From the NCBI RefSeq assembly GCF_017873715.1, contig NZ_JAGGKM010000002.1, positions 613,417 through 677,416 on the forward strand: a stretch of 64,000 bases of DNA, given 5' to 3'. The notes under the pieces were generated by a model, which was not told where the DNA came from, did no database searches, and worked only from the letters and a program-made list of their open reading frames with translations. Numbering within the stretch: the first letter of the stretch is position 1; the number at the start of each line of letters is the position of its first letter. This DNA is from Cytobacillus luteolus (GTDB taxonomy: Bacteria; Bacillota; Bacilli; Bacillales; Bacillaceae_L). Of the stretch, positions 52,468 through 60,549 are shown piece after piece. A program made the position numbers and the translations under genes.

Positions 52468-53364
52468 TTACACTGACCGTCGATCATAATGTCTTCTGAG
52501 TCCTTCTCCTAAAATATTAAATGTAAAAACGGTAAAGGTGATTACCAAACAAGTATAAAACGGAATCCAAAAGGCATTTAATATATCTTTCCGCGCTTGT
52601 CCCAATAACGTTAACCAATTTAAGCTTGTGTTCACTGTCTCAGCTGCAAATGCACCAGTCTGAACAAAGACCTGAGAAATAAAGATACCAAATATACCCA
52701 TTTGACCAATTAGTAGTGCAGTGCGCCCTATATCAATGAAGAAGTTGACCACAATCGCCGGTAAGATATTAGGAAGGATGTTTGAGATTAGCTGTCTCAA
52801 TGGATGCATACCTACCGTAATTCCAGCTTCAATATAGGGCTTTTTTAAAATACCAATCGTTTCTTCTTGAACTATATGAGCAACTTTACCAACCTCTATT
52901 AAGGCTATAATCAGGATTGACCAAAAAAAACGAAACTCATGCAAAACTAGCACCGGAATGCTTAATAAAATCATAGCAGAAAAGATAATGGGCACACTTG
53001 AGAAAATATGATTCCATGAGGATACAATCCATGAGAAAAAACCTTTACCCCTCGATGCCAATAGCCCTAATGGAATACCAAGTAAATAACGAATCAGACA
53101 AATGACAAGCATCATTAGCAACGTGTCCTTGGCACCTACGATAAGAACACTTAACAAATCTCTTCCTTCCCTATCGGTCCCAAAAGGAAATTGTTCTTCA
53201 GGCGAAAATGGAGCAGTCATGATGACGTTATTTTCCCCAAACCTCACACGACTCGCTTCATCTATTTCATTTTTAACATAAGGAATATAGGGACCAATTA
53301 GTGTAATTAGTAGTAGAATAGTTACCATGATTATCCCTATAAACAAAAGTCGGTTATGTTTCAT
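52468..53364 (-). CDS. Oligopeptide-type ABC transporter permease (OppC-like)
   Basis: 298 residues with five to six TM helices. The N-terminal TM and APFSPEEQFPFGTDREGRD motif are typical of OppC/DppC, and the EAA loop (about 150-200) is present but degenerate (EAGITVGMHPLRQLISNILP). Pairs with an OppB-like gene 14 bp upstream. No ATPase or binding protein is encoded next to it. Confidence 0.85.
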   Translation of the reverse strand: MKHNRLLFIGIIMVTILLLITLIGPYIPYVKNEIDEASRVRFGENNVIMTAPFSPEEQFPFGTDREGRDLLSVLIVGAKDTLLMMLVICLIRYLLGIPLGLLASRGKGFFSWIVSSWNHIFSSVPIIFSAMILLSIPVLVLHEFRFFWSILIIALIEVGKVAHIVQEETIGILKKPYIEAGITVGMHPLRQLISNILPNILPAIVVNFFIDIGRTALLIGQMGIFGIFISQVFVQTGAFAAETVNTSLNWLTLLGQARKDILNAFWIPFYTCLVITFTVFTFNILGEGLRRHYDRRSV

Positions 53365-53378
53365 CGTTTTTTCACCTC

Positions 53379-54305
53379 TTACTTTGGCTCAAGTTTTAAT
53401 TTTATTAGTCGACTGGCGATATGAGCAACCATAACGAATAATAAAAAGCAAATACTGATTCCTATAATTAATCCACTCTCATCCACTTTTCTAGCCAGCA
53501 TGGATGGGCTAATAAAATTTGAATATCCTATGGCTGAGAACAATCGATATGCCGCACCCTCGTAAGCTAGTAAATATTCCACCACCAATAAATTAGATAA
53601 CAAGAAAACCATAACTGAAGGAAGGTATCCTGAAACAGTAATTATGCATTGTTTAAACATGTGACGATACAGAACTAGTTTTTCCGTAAAGCCCTTTGAA
53701 AAGGCTACCTGAATATGAGGCTCGTCTTTTTGACTAAGCAATGAAACGGATGTTAGTCTTGCAACATAAAACGACGGGGCAATGGAAACTAAAATTCCTG
53801 GAGCGATAAACTTATACCAATCTTCGTCTCCTAAAATCGTAAACGGCAACTTAAAATAAACAATCCATATCACACATATGATGATAAAATAGTCTGGAAT
53901 GGATTGAAATAACCAAGTAGTACCATTACCAAAGAGGTTCTGTTTCGTGTTCGTTTTTCTAAAATCATAGATTCCTTTTAGTACACCAAACAAAAGACAA
54001 AGAAAAAGGCCTAGGAACACAACTAACATGCTTTTTGGAACGAATTTAAGCAACTCATCTTCCACACTTCTCGTTTTCCACTTGGTAGGACCGAGGCTTT
54101 TAGTCTCTACAACCTGAGAAAGGTACCCAACCACATTGTTCTTATAATCTGCTAAACTAAACGAATAATCATATTTCATAACACCTGCCCAACCCCCACT
54201 TAGCTCCAGGTTTGGCGTTCTTGGAACTAGAACGAAGAGAATGATGCAAGTTACTACTAACAAATAGATAAAAAAAAGCTTTACCATTTCTTGGACTATC
54301 TTCAT
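53379..54305 (-). CDS. Oligopeptide-type ABC transporter permease (OppB-like)
   Basis: 308 residues. One N-terminal TM, an extracytoplasmic region of about 75 residues, then five TM helices. OppB family architecture with a weak EAA loop (AFSKGFTEKLVLYRHMFKQC). AAGGGGGCAGTCCA precedes the ATG. With the next gene forms the membrane part of a peptide or nickel-type importer that must borrow ATPases from elsewhere. Confidence 0.83.
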   Translation of the reverse strand: MKIVQEMVKLFFIYLLVVTCIILFVLVPRTPNLELSGGWAGVMKYDYSFSLADYKNNVVGYLSQVVETKSLGPTKWKTRSVEDELLKFVPKSMLVVFLGLFLCLLFGVLKGIYDFRKTNTKQNLFGNGTTWLFQSIPDYFIIICVIWIVYFKLPFTILGDEDWYKFIAPGILVSIAPSFYVARLTSVSLLSQKDEPHIQVAFSKGFTEKLVLYRHMFKQCIITVSGYLPSVMVFLLSNLLVVEYLLAYEGAAYRLFSAIGYSNFISPSMLARKVDESGLIIGISICFLLFVMVAHIASRLIKLKLEPK

Positions 54306-54387
54306 TGGACTGCCCCCTTACTCTCTATATGTATAATAAATATTCGGCGCCATGTCCTTCTTTCCTTTTTTTGTAAGAGTTTAAGAA

Positions 54388-54415
54388 AACACCGTCCCAA
54401 TATAGGAACGGTGTT
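54388..54415 (-). terminator. Terminator of the phosphotransferase gene
   Basis: AACACCGT / ACGGTGTT stem extended by CC/GG, T-rich after it on the minus strand. Confidence 0.8.
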
Positions 54416-54426
54416 AATTACTTTAC

Positions 54427-55419
54427 TTATTTATTTTTTAAAAATGAAGCTCGATAGTTTTCAAGCTTTGTCTCAAATTTACTTACTAATTCCGAAAGCC
54501 ACTTCGGATTCGTATCTTCATTACTAATATCAAGCGATCGATAAAGCTTTGCAAAAGTAACGAGATGATGAAGCCTCATAAACCAAACTAGGTCCGTTAG
54601 TAGATCCAAATTGACACTATTTTCGGATGAATAGCCTTTCATAAATTGAGTGAAAGATGGATGATATAGATCAACTTCTTGTTCAAATAAGTCTCTTAAC
54701 GCATAGGCTATATCGGCAACATACCAGTGTTGTACACTATCATCAAAGTCTAGAATACTTATACCTTGTTCATTCCATTTGAGATTATCCAATTCAAAAT
54801 CATAATGAATCAGACCAAATGTTTCATCTGTAATCGGCAGATTAGTCAGCCACTCCTCCACTACATGCAGCTCCTGATAGAAAGATATCTCATCAGCTGG
54901 AACAGTATCCTTTATAAATTGAATGTGATCTCTCCAACTAGGGCGACTTTCCTTCAATGAGATTGGTAGTTTCATAAAGGCTTGGTGCAGCTGACCAAGT
55001 GTTTTCCCCCATGAGAAATACCCATTCTCATCAAGTTGCTCAAGCTCCAGTTGTTCACCATTTAATGCCTCGAATACAACACAATGATAGGTTCCTAGTT
55101 CAGTAAGTATCGTTTCAATTAAATTTCCATCCTTTGACCTAATTGGTTTCGTAACGCGGACGCTAGAGTTTTCAAGAAGTTGGAGGATTTCCAACTCAGA
55201 TTGATAATCCTCGAGGTTTCTTTCAGTTGACTCATTACATCGTAGAAAATGCCATTGACCCTCTCTTTTAAAAACAAAAATAAAATTAGCACTTCCGCGA
55301 TAATAGTAAACTTCTTTTTCATCATAACCCCATTTTTCTAAGAGTTGTTCAGCGAATGGACTTCGCCAATCTTGATCAACCGTTGACACTATTTTTTTCA
55401 TTGTACTTAGCTGCATCAT
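54427..55419 (-). CDS. Aminoglycoside phosphotransferase-fold kinase
   Basis: 330 residues from ATG 55419 (AGAGGTG). APH/ChoK fold: FGLIHYDFELDNLKWNEQG is the catalytic loop (HxDxxxxN) and GISILDFDDSVQHWYVADIA the metal-binding DFD. N-lobe includes YRGSANFIFVFKREGQWHFL. Family substrates include aminoglycosides, choline and homoserine; this one is closer to the generic phosphotransferases of Bacillus. Monocistronic. Confidence 0.83.
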   Translation of the reverse strand: MMQLSTMKKIVSTVDQDWRSPFAEQLLEKWGYDEKEVYYYRGSANFIFVFKREGQWHFLRCNESTERNLEDYQSELEILQLLENSSVRVTKPIRSKDGNLIETILTELGTYHCVVFEALNGEQLELEQLDENGYFSWGKTLGQLHQAFMKLPISLKESRPSWRDHIQFIKDTVPADEISFYQELHVVEEWLTNLPITDETFGLIHYDFELDNLKWNEQGISILDFDDSVQHWYVADIAYALRDLFEQEVDLYHPSFTQFMKGYSSENSVNLDLLTDLVWFMRLHHLVTFAKLYRSLDISNEDTNPKWLSELVSKFETKLENYRASFLKNK

Positions 55420-55527
55420 AGTAAACACCTCTTTTAATCTATCTATTGGTGTTGGTAATCAAGAAAAATATTTTTATTATTCTTGTTTTTCATTACACAA
55501 GGAATATATTACCACTAATGCACAAAA

Positions 55528-55552
55528 AAGCCATCCACAAAATGAATGGCTT
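55528..55552 (-). terminator. Terminator of the AI-2E transporter gene
   Basis: AAGCCAT / ATGGCTT stem with T-run on the minus strand. Confidence 0.8.
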
Positions 55553-55558
55553 CTCCTG

Positions 55559-56662
55559 CTATTCTAGTTTGGTTTCTTCAAGATGTTCTCTTCTCGCTTT
55601 TAACAACCTGGCAGTATTTAGTACCACTGTCTTTAACACAGCATAGGTTGGAATTGCAAGAATCATCCCTAAAACACCGGCCAAGTTACCCGCAACTAAT
55701 AATAAAATAATGATAGTAGCTGGGTGTGTATCTAAACGTTTTCCTAAAATTAATGGAGAAAGTAGATTTCCTTCCACTTGTTGAGCAATCACAATAACTA
55801 CAATAACAAGGAGTGCTGTTGTTGGTGAAACGAAAAAACCAATAATGACAGCTGGTGCTCCTCCTAAAAAAGGACCAACGTACGGAATAATATTTGTTAC
55901 TGCAACAATCATCGCCATCACTAATGCATAAGGTAAGTCAATAATAAGATATCCAATAAACGCTAAGGTTCCTACAAATAAGGCAACAAGTATTTGCCCT
56001 TGAATATACGCTGCCAAGGTTTCCCCGGTATCCTTAAGTGTATCGATCGTTTCCTTTCGAATCGAATTAGGAAAAAACTTCGATAGTGCAATCGGAAATT
56101 TATGTCCATCTTTTAACATATAAAAGAGGAGGAATGGAACCGTAATAACCGTAATCGTAACATTGGCAATTAAACCAAAAATATTTGCTATTGTTTGTGA
56201 AGCACGGTCAGGTAATGTATTGGCAAAGCGAATCAGTTCATTTTCAATTTGATTAATGGGTACATATGTTTGAGTCATAAACCAATTAAATTGTGGCGTT
56301 TTCGATAAGTCGTCGATAAGTTTCATTGTCTGATCAGCATAAACTGGTAGATCTTTTACCAATTGTGTAAATTGACTTGAAATCAATGGTGCAAGAATAC
56401 TAATGACTAAGACAACTACCCCAATAAACACGATATACATGATTAGAATGGCAAGTATTCTTGGGATTTTCCATTTCTGCAGCAGACCTACCATTGGATT
56501 TAATAAGAAAAACAAAAACCCTGAAATAATAATCGGAAAAAACAATGTTGAAACAAAGACAACAACCGGTTCAAATAAAAATGTAATTTTTGATGACAAA
56601 TATAAAATTGTAACTAAAATTAGTATTTGTAATGTCCAAGACTGAAACTTATTTTTAATCAA
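55559..56662 (-). CDS. AI-2E family transporter
   Basis: 367 residues with seven to eight TM helices in the AI-2E_transport (TqsA/YdbI) pattern: N-terminal TM pair, a periplasmic helical stretch (LVKDLPVYADQTMKLIDDLS), IIPYVGPFLGGAPAVIIGF and GNLLSPLILGKRLDTHPATI motifs. Bacterial members export small molecules or exchange Na+/H+; AI-2 is not established for Bacillus paralogs. Monocistronic. Confidence 0.88.
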   Translation of the reverse strand: MIKNKFQSWTLQILILVTILYLSSKITFLFEPVVVFVSTLFFPIIISGFLFFLLNPMVGLLQKWKIPRILAILIMYIVFIGVVVLVISILAPLISSQFTQLVKDLPVYADQTMKLIDDLSKTPQFNWFMTQTYVPINQIENELIRFANTLPDRASQTIANIFGLIANVTITVITVPFLLFYMLKDGHKFPIALSKFFPNSIRKETIDTLKDTGETLAAYIQGQILVALFVGTLAFIGYLIIDLPYALVMAMIVAVTNIIPYVGPFLGGAPAVIIGFFVSPTTALLVIVVIVIAQQVEGNLLSPLILGKRLDTHPATIIILLLVAGNLAGVLGMILAIPTYAVLKTVVLNTARLLKARREHLEETKLE

Positions 56663-56759
56663 CCATACCTACCTCTTTTACTTAGAATATATATATTTCT
56701 ATAGTAAGGGTATTTATGGAATTTGTACACCATCAAGAATAAGGGAATGGACAGTCTTA

Positions 56760-58172
56760 TTAGTATAGAGACTCAATCACTTCCAAAGCAACTCTCTCAC
56801 CACTTTCTACGGCTCCGTTCATATATCCTTGAAACCTTACTGAAGTATGCTCACCTGCAAAAAAACAGCAACCTTCACGTTCCATTTCTACACCTGCAAA
56901 TCTCGTAAACTGGCCGATCTTACGAAAAGAATAAGATCCACCAGCCCACTTATCTTTAAACCATAAATCAACACTTTTCAAACCCGTATAGGAAAGCTGA
57001 AGCCCTGGAAAAACTTGATTTAATTCCATAATCACTTCTCTTGTATACTCATCTACTCCTTTTTCAGCCATAGACTTTAGATTACTTCCTCCAGAAATTT
57101 GAACAAGAATTCCCTGTAGACCTGATTGAGCCCTCGTGCTATCGGACGTGTACTGATAGCCTAGATTCGAATATGAGGTTCCATTATAGTTACACTGTTG
57201 CCATATCCTCTGGTCAAATTGCATATGTATTTTGGAATTACAGCCCATACCTAATTCGTTTATAGCATTTACTTTTAACGGCCTAAATCCACTGTGGGAA
57301 AAATCGACAGAATTTGATAATACAGAGAAAGGAATTGCTAAAACAACATAGTCAACATGCACTTTTTCGATTGTTCCTTTACTCTGGAAAGACAGTGTAT
57401 AGGTTTCATTTGTATTTCTGATAATTGATACGAGCTTATGATTTCGTTTTATTTGGTTATACAATTTCTCTTCTAGTTTTTTAATAAGTAAATCATTTCC
57501 ACCACTAACTCTAAACCTTGAATCAGCACTTCCATATACTGAAGAATTGGTCGATTGTTCATCTGAAAATAATTGAACCAAATTAAGTGCACTTTGTTCA
57601 CTACAGTCTGCTCCATGCTCAATTGAATAGGCAGTACATAGAAGCTGCCCGACAGTTGATTGTTCCCCTCCCTCGATATTTTGTTCAATCCAGTCCGTGA
57701 TAGACATATTGTCTAGCTCCCAAGCTCGATTTGTAAACTGGTAGTAAAGCACTGGAAACTCTGCTCTTCTGTATTCATTATTCAGTCTTCGAGCGACCTC
57801 TTGTAATTCTTGCTGTAACTGATGATATTGATTATCTCCGTTGTAATAATAACAAGGATTGGCATAAGATTTCTCTGCAGCAATAAGATCATCCACTTCT
57901 AAACCTAGCTCTTCAATTAGAGAAAGAATTGAGGTGTGTTTCGAGTCAATCGTTTCACCTCCTCTTTCTACAAACTGACTACCTTTAAACATTGCCCTTT
58001 CCGTCCAACATCTCCCCCCAAGCCGACTATTCCCTTCAAATACTGTTGCCATAATTCCATGAGTGGCCAAGCGGTAGGCACATGTTAAACCGGCCAGACC
58101 GCCACCAACAATGGCAATTGAGCGATTCTTCCTACTTTCTGAGTGATATACATCTTCACGCGTGTATTCCAT
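56760..58172 (-). CDS. Flavin monoamine oxidase-type amine oxidase
   Basis: 470 residues. Dinucleotide-binding IVGGGLAGLTCAYRLA (21-36), GGRCWTER, and the C-terminal FAGEHTSVRFQGYMNGAVES of the FAD-binding amine oxidase family. Trp and aromatic cage residues are present (WAGGSYSF). No signal peptide (in Bacillus such proteins are often cytosolic). It probably oxidises an amine, releasing hydrogen peroxide; substrate unknown. Confidence 0.86.
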   Translation of the reverse strand: MEYTREDVYHSESRKNRSIAIVGGGLAGLTCAYRLATHGIMATVFEGNSRLGGRCWTERAMFKGSQFVERGGETIDSKHTSILSLIEELGLEVDDLIAAEKSYANPCYYYNGDNQYHQLQQELQEVARRLNNEYRRAEFPVLYYQFTNRAWELDNMSITDWIEQNIEGGEQSTVGQLLCTAYSIEHGADCSEQSALNLVQLFSDEQSTNSSVYGSADSRFRVSGGNDLLIKKLEEKLYNQIKRNHKLVSIIRNTNETYTLSFQSKGTIEKVHVDYVVLAIPFSVLSNSVDFSHSGFRPLKVNAINELGMGCNSKIHMQFDQRIWQQCNYNGTSYSNLGYQYTSDSTRAQSGLQGILVQISGGSNLKSMAEKGVDEYTREVIMELNQVFPGLQLSYTGLKSVDLWFKDKWAGGSYSFRKIGQFTRFAGVEMEREGCCFFAGEHTSVRFQGYMNGAVESGERVALEVIESLY

Positions 58173-58325
58173 AAATATTAATAATTCCTACTTTCCTATG
58201 TTAAGTGATAGATATTAGTATGATTTTTTTATGTGCATTTCATAACAATACTTTTAATGAAAACACCAAGTCTTTTTCATAGTAAATAACAACAATCTTT
58301 GAGAAAAGAACCAACAATAAAAAAA

Positions 58326-58350
58326 GGCGAATCCTCATCGAAGATTCGTC
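58326..58350 (-). terminator. Terminator of the XRE operon
   Basis: GACGAATC / GATTCGCC stem, T-rich on the minus strand after the last gene. Confidence 0.65.
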
Positions 58351-58545
58351 TCATTTTTGTGAAGCCTTTTTTGAAATAAAATATCCATTCGTGCTTGTAA
58401 TAAAAGTTGGCAATAAGCTCCAAAGGAAGAAACCCCATTGCCCAGTAAAAAGCGAAACAAGGAGAAAAAACAAACTAACCGTTAAACCAATTTGTAATGA
58501 CCTTTTAAACATCTGACTCTCATCTACCTTCTTAAACATCAACAC
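58351..58545 (-). CDS. Small membrane protein, third gene of XRE operon
   Basis: 64 residues, two TM helices (LQIGLTVSLFFLLVSLFTG and FFLWSLLPTFITSTNGYFI) and a basic tail. Last gene of the XRE-membrane protein cluster. Start is preceded by AGGAGTGTTG. Not recognised. Confidence 0.68.
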   Translation of the reverse strand: MLMFKKVDESQMFKRSLQIGLTVSLFFLLVSLFTGQWGFFLWSLLPTFITSTNGYFISKKASQK

Positions 58546-58550
58546 TCCTC

Positions 58551-58853
58551 CTACAGTTTAAATTGATTGTATACGCCTAGCACAGCCCAACCTGCTAAAT
58601 GAACGATGAACAAAATTCCCAATGTTGTATTAGCAGATAAACTAACCCCCATTAATTGCAAGGTAAACAGGACATACAAAGCACCTAATGTAAGCATCCA
58701 ACTACCTCCACGTGCATTTTTCCATATTTGAAGATAACGCTCATCAAGTCCCCGCTTCTTGGCTGCCATTCTTCTACCTAACCACCAGCCTGAAAAACCA
58801 AATATAGCTCCTCCCCATAAACCTGCTAATCCAATCCATTGTATCTCTCCCAT
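58551..58853 (-). CDS. Small membrane protein, second gene of XRE operon
   Basis: 100 residues, three TM helices (WIGLAGLWGGAIFGFSGWWL, SWMLTLGALYVLFTLQLMG, TTLGILFIVHLAGWAVLG). Four bases after the XRE stop, with AGTAACTT; co-translated. Such XRE-plus-membrane-protein operons recur in Bacillus and may form a regulator-effector pair. Function unknown. Confidence 0.68.
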   Translation of the reverse strand: MGEIQWIGLAGLWGGAIFGFSGWWLGRRMAAKKRGLDERYLQIWKNARGGSWMLTLGALYVLFTLQLMGVSLSANTTLGILFIVHLAGWAVLGVYNQFKL

Positions 58854-58856
58854 AAG

Positions 58857-59066
58857 TTACTCCCCTTCCTGATAAATAAAAATGTCCTCAATATGACAAC
58901 CAAACGCTTTAGCTAATTTAAAAGCTAACTCCAATGATGGATTGTACTTCCCATTTTCTAATGAAATAATGGTTTGCCTTGAAACGCCAACTAATTCTGA
59001 TAATTGTTCTTGTGTAATATTCTTTTCTCCACGTTTTTCCCGTAATCGATTTTGAATAGGAATCAA
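58857..59066 (-). CDS. XRE-family HTH regulator
   Basis: 69 residues if started at TTG 59066. The helix-turn-helix ITQEQLSELVGVSRQTIISLE spans about residues 17-37, followed by NGKYNPSLELAFKLAKAFGC, the usual small XRE repressor of Bacillus membrane-protein operons. The only AGGAGG is directly adjacent to the TTG, and the spacing fits an ATT codon at 59057 (QNRLREKRGEK would then be the start). This could be a rare ATT start. Dense operator palindromes lie upstream. Confidence 0.83.
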   Translation of the reverse strand: MIPIQNRLREKRGEKNITQEQLSELVGVSRQTIISLENGKYNPSLELAFKLAKAFGCHIEDIFIYQEGE

Positions 59067-59074
59067 CCTCCTGA

Positions 59075-59123
59075 TGTAAAGCTAGCTTTACGTAAAACAA
59101 ACTTTACGTAAAGTATACTTTAC
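59075..59123. promoter_or_regulatory. Cluster of overlapping GTAAAG palindromes (XRE operator)
   Basis: GTAAAGCTAGCTTTAC (59075-59090), TTTACGTAAA (59087-59096), CTTTACGTAAAG (59102-59113) and GTAAAGTATACTTTAC (59108-59123). All are perfect palindromes built from GTAAAG/CTTTAC half-sites, overlapping each other right before the XRE gene. Cooperative repressor binding and autoregulation are inferred. Confidence 0.75.
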
Positions 59124-59260
59124 ATTGGTATATTATTACAAGAGTTAATTTTAGTTAGTTTTCATGTAAGCTTGGCGTTAGAACGAATATCTTAAAGATT
59201 CGACAGAATGGTAGTTAAGTTAGATTGAATAACATTTCATTTCAGCTTTTTCAAGCAAAA

Positions 59261-59285
59261 AAAGCCAGCCTAGTCGGCTGACTTT
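59261..59285 (-). terminator. Terminator of the GTP cyclohydrolase gene
   Basis: AAAGTCAGCC / GGCTGGCTTT with 5-nt loop and T-run on the minus strand. Confidence 0.83.
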
Positions 59286-59297
59286 ATTTTTCACCTA

Positions 59298-60032
59298 TTA
59301 TTTCAAATGTCCAGAACGGACAACCTTTGTACTTAGGTATTTTTCATTAAATTCAGAGATATCCCCCCAGAGTGGTGTACGACCTGATAAATCCATACCA
59401 GCACTTTTTAATGCTTCTACTTTTCTAGGATTGTTTGTAATTAATGTCACTGGGTTTGATCTCAGTGCCTTAAGGACAAGAATGGCATCATCGTAATTTC
59501 TAGCATCGTCAACGAAACCAAGCTGTAGATTTGCCTCAACCGTATCATAGCCATTTTCTTGAAGAACATATGCCATTGCCTTACTAAATAGGCCAATTCC
59601 TCTACCTTCATGATTTGCTAGATAGAACAAAGCACCCGTACCGTGTTCAACGATCATTTGTAAGCTTTGGTCGAGTTGGTATCCACAATCACAACGTTTG
59701 CTACCAAAGATATCTCCTGTATGACAAATTGAGTGCATTCGTATAAGTGCTTCTTCATCATTTTCAAAATCACCATACACTAGAACACTTGATTGCTGAA
59801 GTTCAGCTAAATTAACGGAAGAAAGCTTTTCAATAATACGCTGATAATTCTCAGTTACTTCATTGCATTGCAACCAACAATACCACTGAAAAATAACCGT
59901 TTTTCCAGCAAGTGTCACTGGAAGTTTAATAGGTCCTACTAAGTAGATAGCACCCTTTGCTGATTTGATAAGTTTTATTTTTTTCTCTATTATAGATAGG
60001 GTATTTGCGTCAAGTTTGCTGCTGTTCATCAT
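59298..60032 (-). CDS. Stand-alone GTP cyclohydrolase II
   Basis: 244 residues. Zinc-binding CHTGDIFGSKRCDCG (Cys103, 114, 116), catalytic NHEGRGIGLF loop and ITNNPRKVEAL GTP-binding motif. It converts GTP to the riboflavin precursor diaminohydroxy-ribosylamino-pyrimidinone phosphate with release of formate and PPi. Bacillus normally has this domain fused to DHBP synthase (RibBA); here it is a single domain away from rib genes, with an extra 55-residue N-terminus. May be a paralog that acts on a related nucleotide. Confidence 0.85.
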   Translation of the reverse strand: MMNSSKLDANTLSIIEKKIKLIKSAKGAIYLVGPIKLPVTLAGKTVIFQWYCWLQCNEVTENYQRIIEKLSSVNLAELQQSSVLVYGDFENDEEALIRMHSICHTGDIFGSKRCDCGYQLDQSLQMIVEHGTGALFYLANHEGRGIGLFSKAMAYVLQENGYDTVEANLQLGFVDDARNYDDAILVLKALRSNPVTLITNNPRKVEALKSAGMDLSGRTPLWGDISEFNEKYLSTKVVRSGHLK

Positions 60033-60204
60033 TGTTTACTCCTCTTTTCACTTACTAAACGTAATGACCTTCATTAGTGTAACAAATTTACGTCATGTGA
60101 GCTTTTTATTAAAAATAAACTTGTTTTAAAAAGTTAGTATACGTTAAAATATATTAAGGTTCTTTTTAGAAAAATGCAAGAAAGTAGTCCTAAATCCGAA
60201 TGAG

Positions 60205-60549
60205 GTGATAAAAATAAATCCATCTATATTATGCCCTAGATTTGAAATTGCCATGAAAATAATAAGCACCCGTTGGAGTGGATTGATTGTTTTTTCACTT
60301 CTTTCCGGTACACAGCGGTTTAGTTCGATGGAAGCATCTTTGCCGATAAGTGGAAGACTTCTATCTGAAAGACTAAAAGAACTTGAAAAAGAAGGAATCG
60401 TTCATCGTGAAGTTATTCCTGAAACACCTGTGCGAATTGAATACTCATTAACTGAAAAGGGACGCGCATTAGAACCTATCATTACGGAGATTCAAAATTG
60501 GTCACAAGAGTGGATAACAGATGAAGATATTGAAAGGAGTAACCGATGA
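60205..60549 (+). CDS. HxlR/DUF24-type redox regulator
   Basis: 114 residues if started at GTG 60205. The winged helix ISGRLLSERLKELEKEGIVHRE is the HxlR core, and Cys10 in ILCPRFE matches the single sensing cysteine of HypR/YodB/CatR-type thiol regulators. GTG has no ribosome site; the good one, GAGGTG, is spaced for an ATA codon at 60214, so a rare start is possible. The TGA stop overlaps the ATG of the thioredoxin-like gene (ATGA), so the two are co-translated and the regulator probably controls the redox lipoprotein. Confidence 0.8.
   Translation: MIKINPSILCPRFEIAMKIISTRWSGLIVFSLLSGTQRFSSMEASLPISGRLLSERLKELEKEGIVHREVIPETPVRIEYSLTEKGRALEPIITEIQNWSQEWITDEDIERSNR

Noticed and set aside
54291..54527. 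Plus-strand ORF across the oppB start and terminator
   Set aside because: Spans a terminator and the ends of two real minus-strand genes; no start signals.
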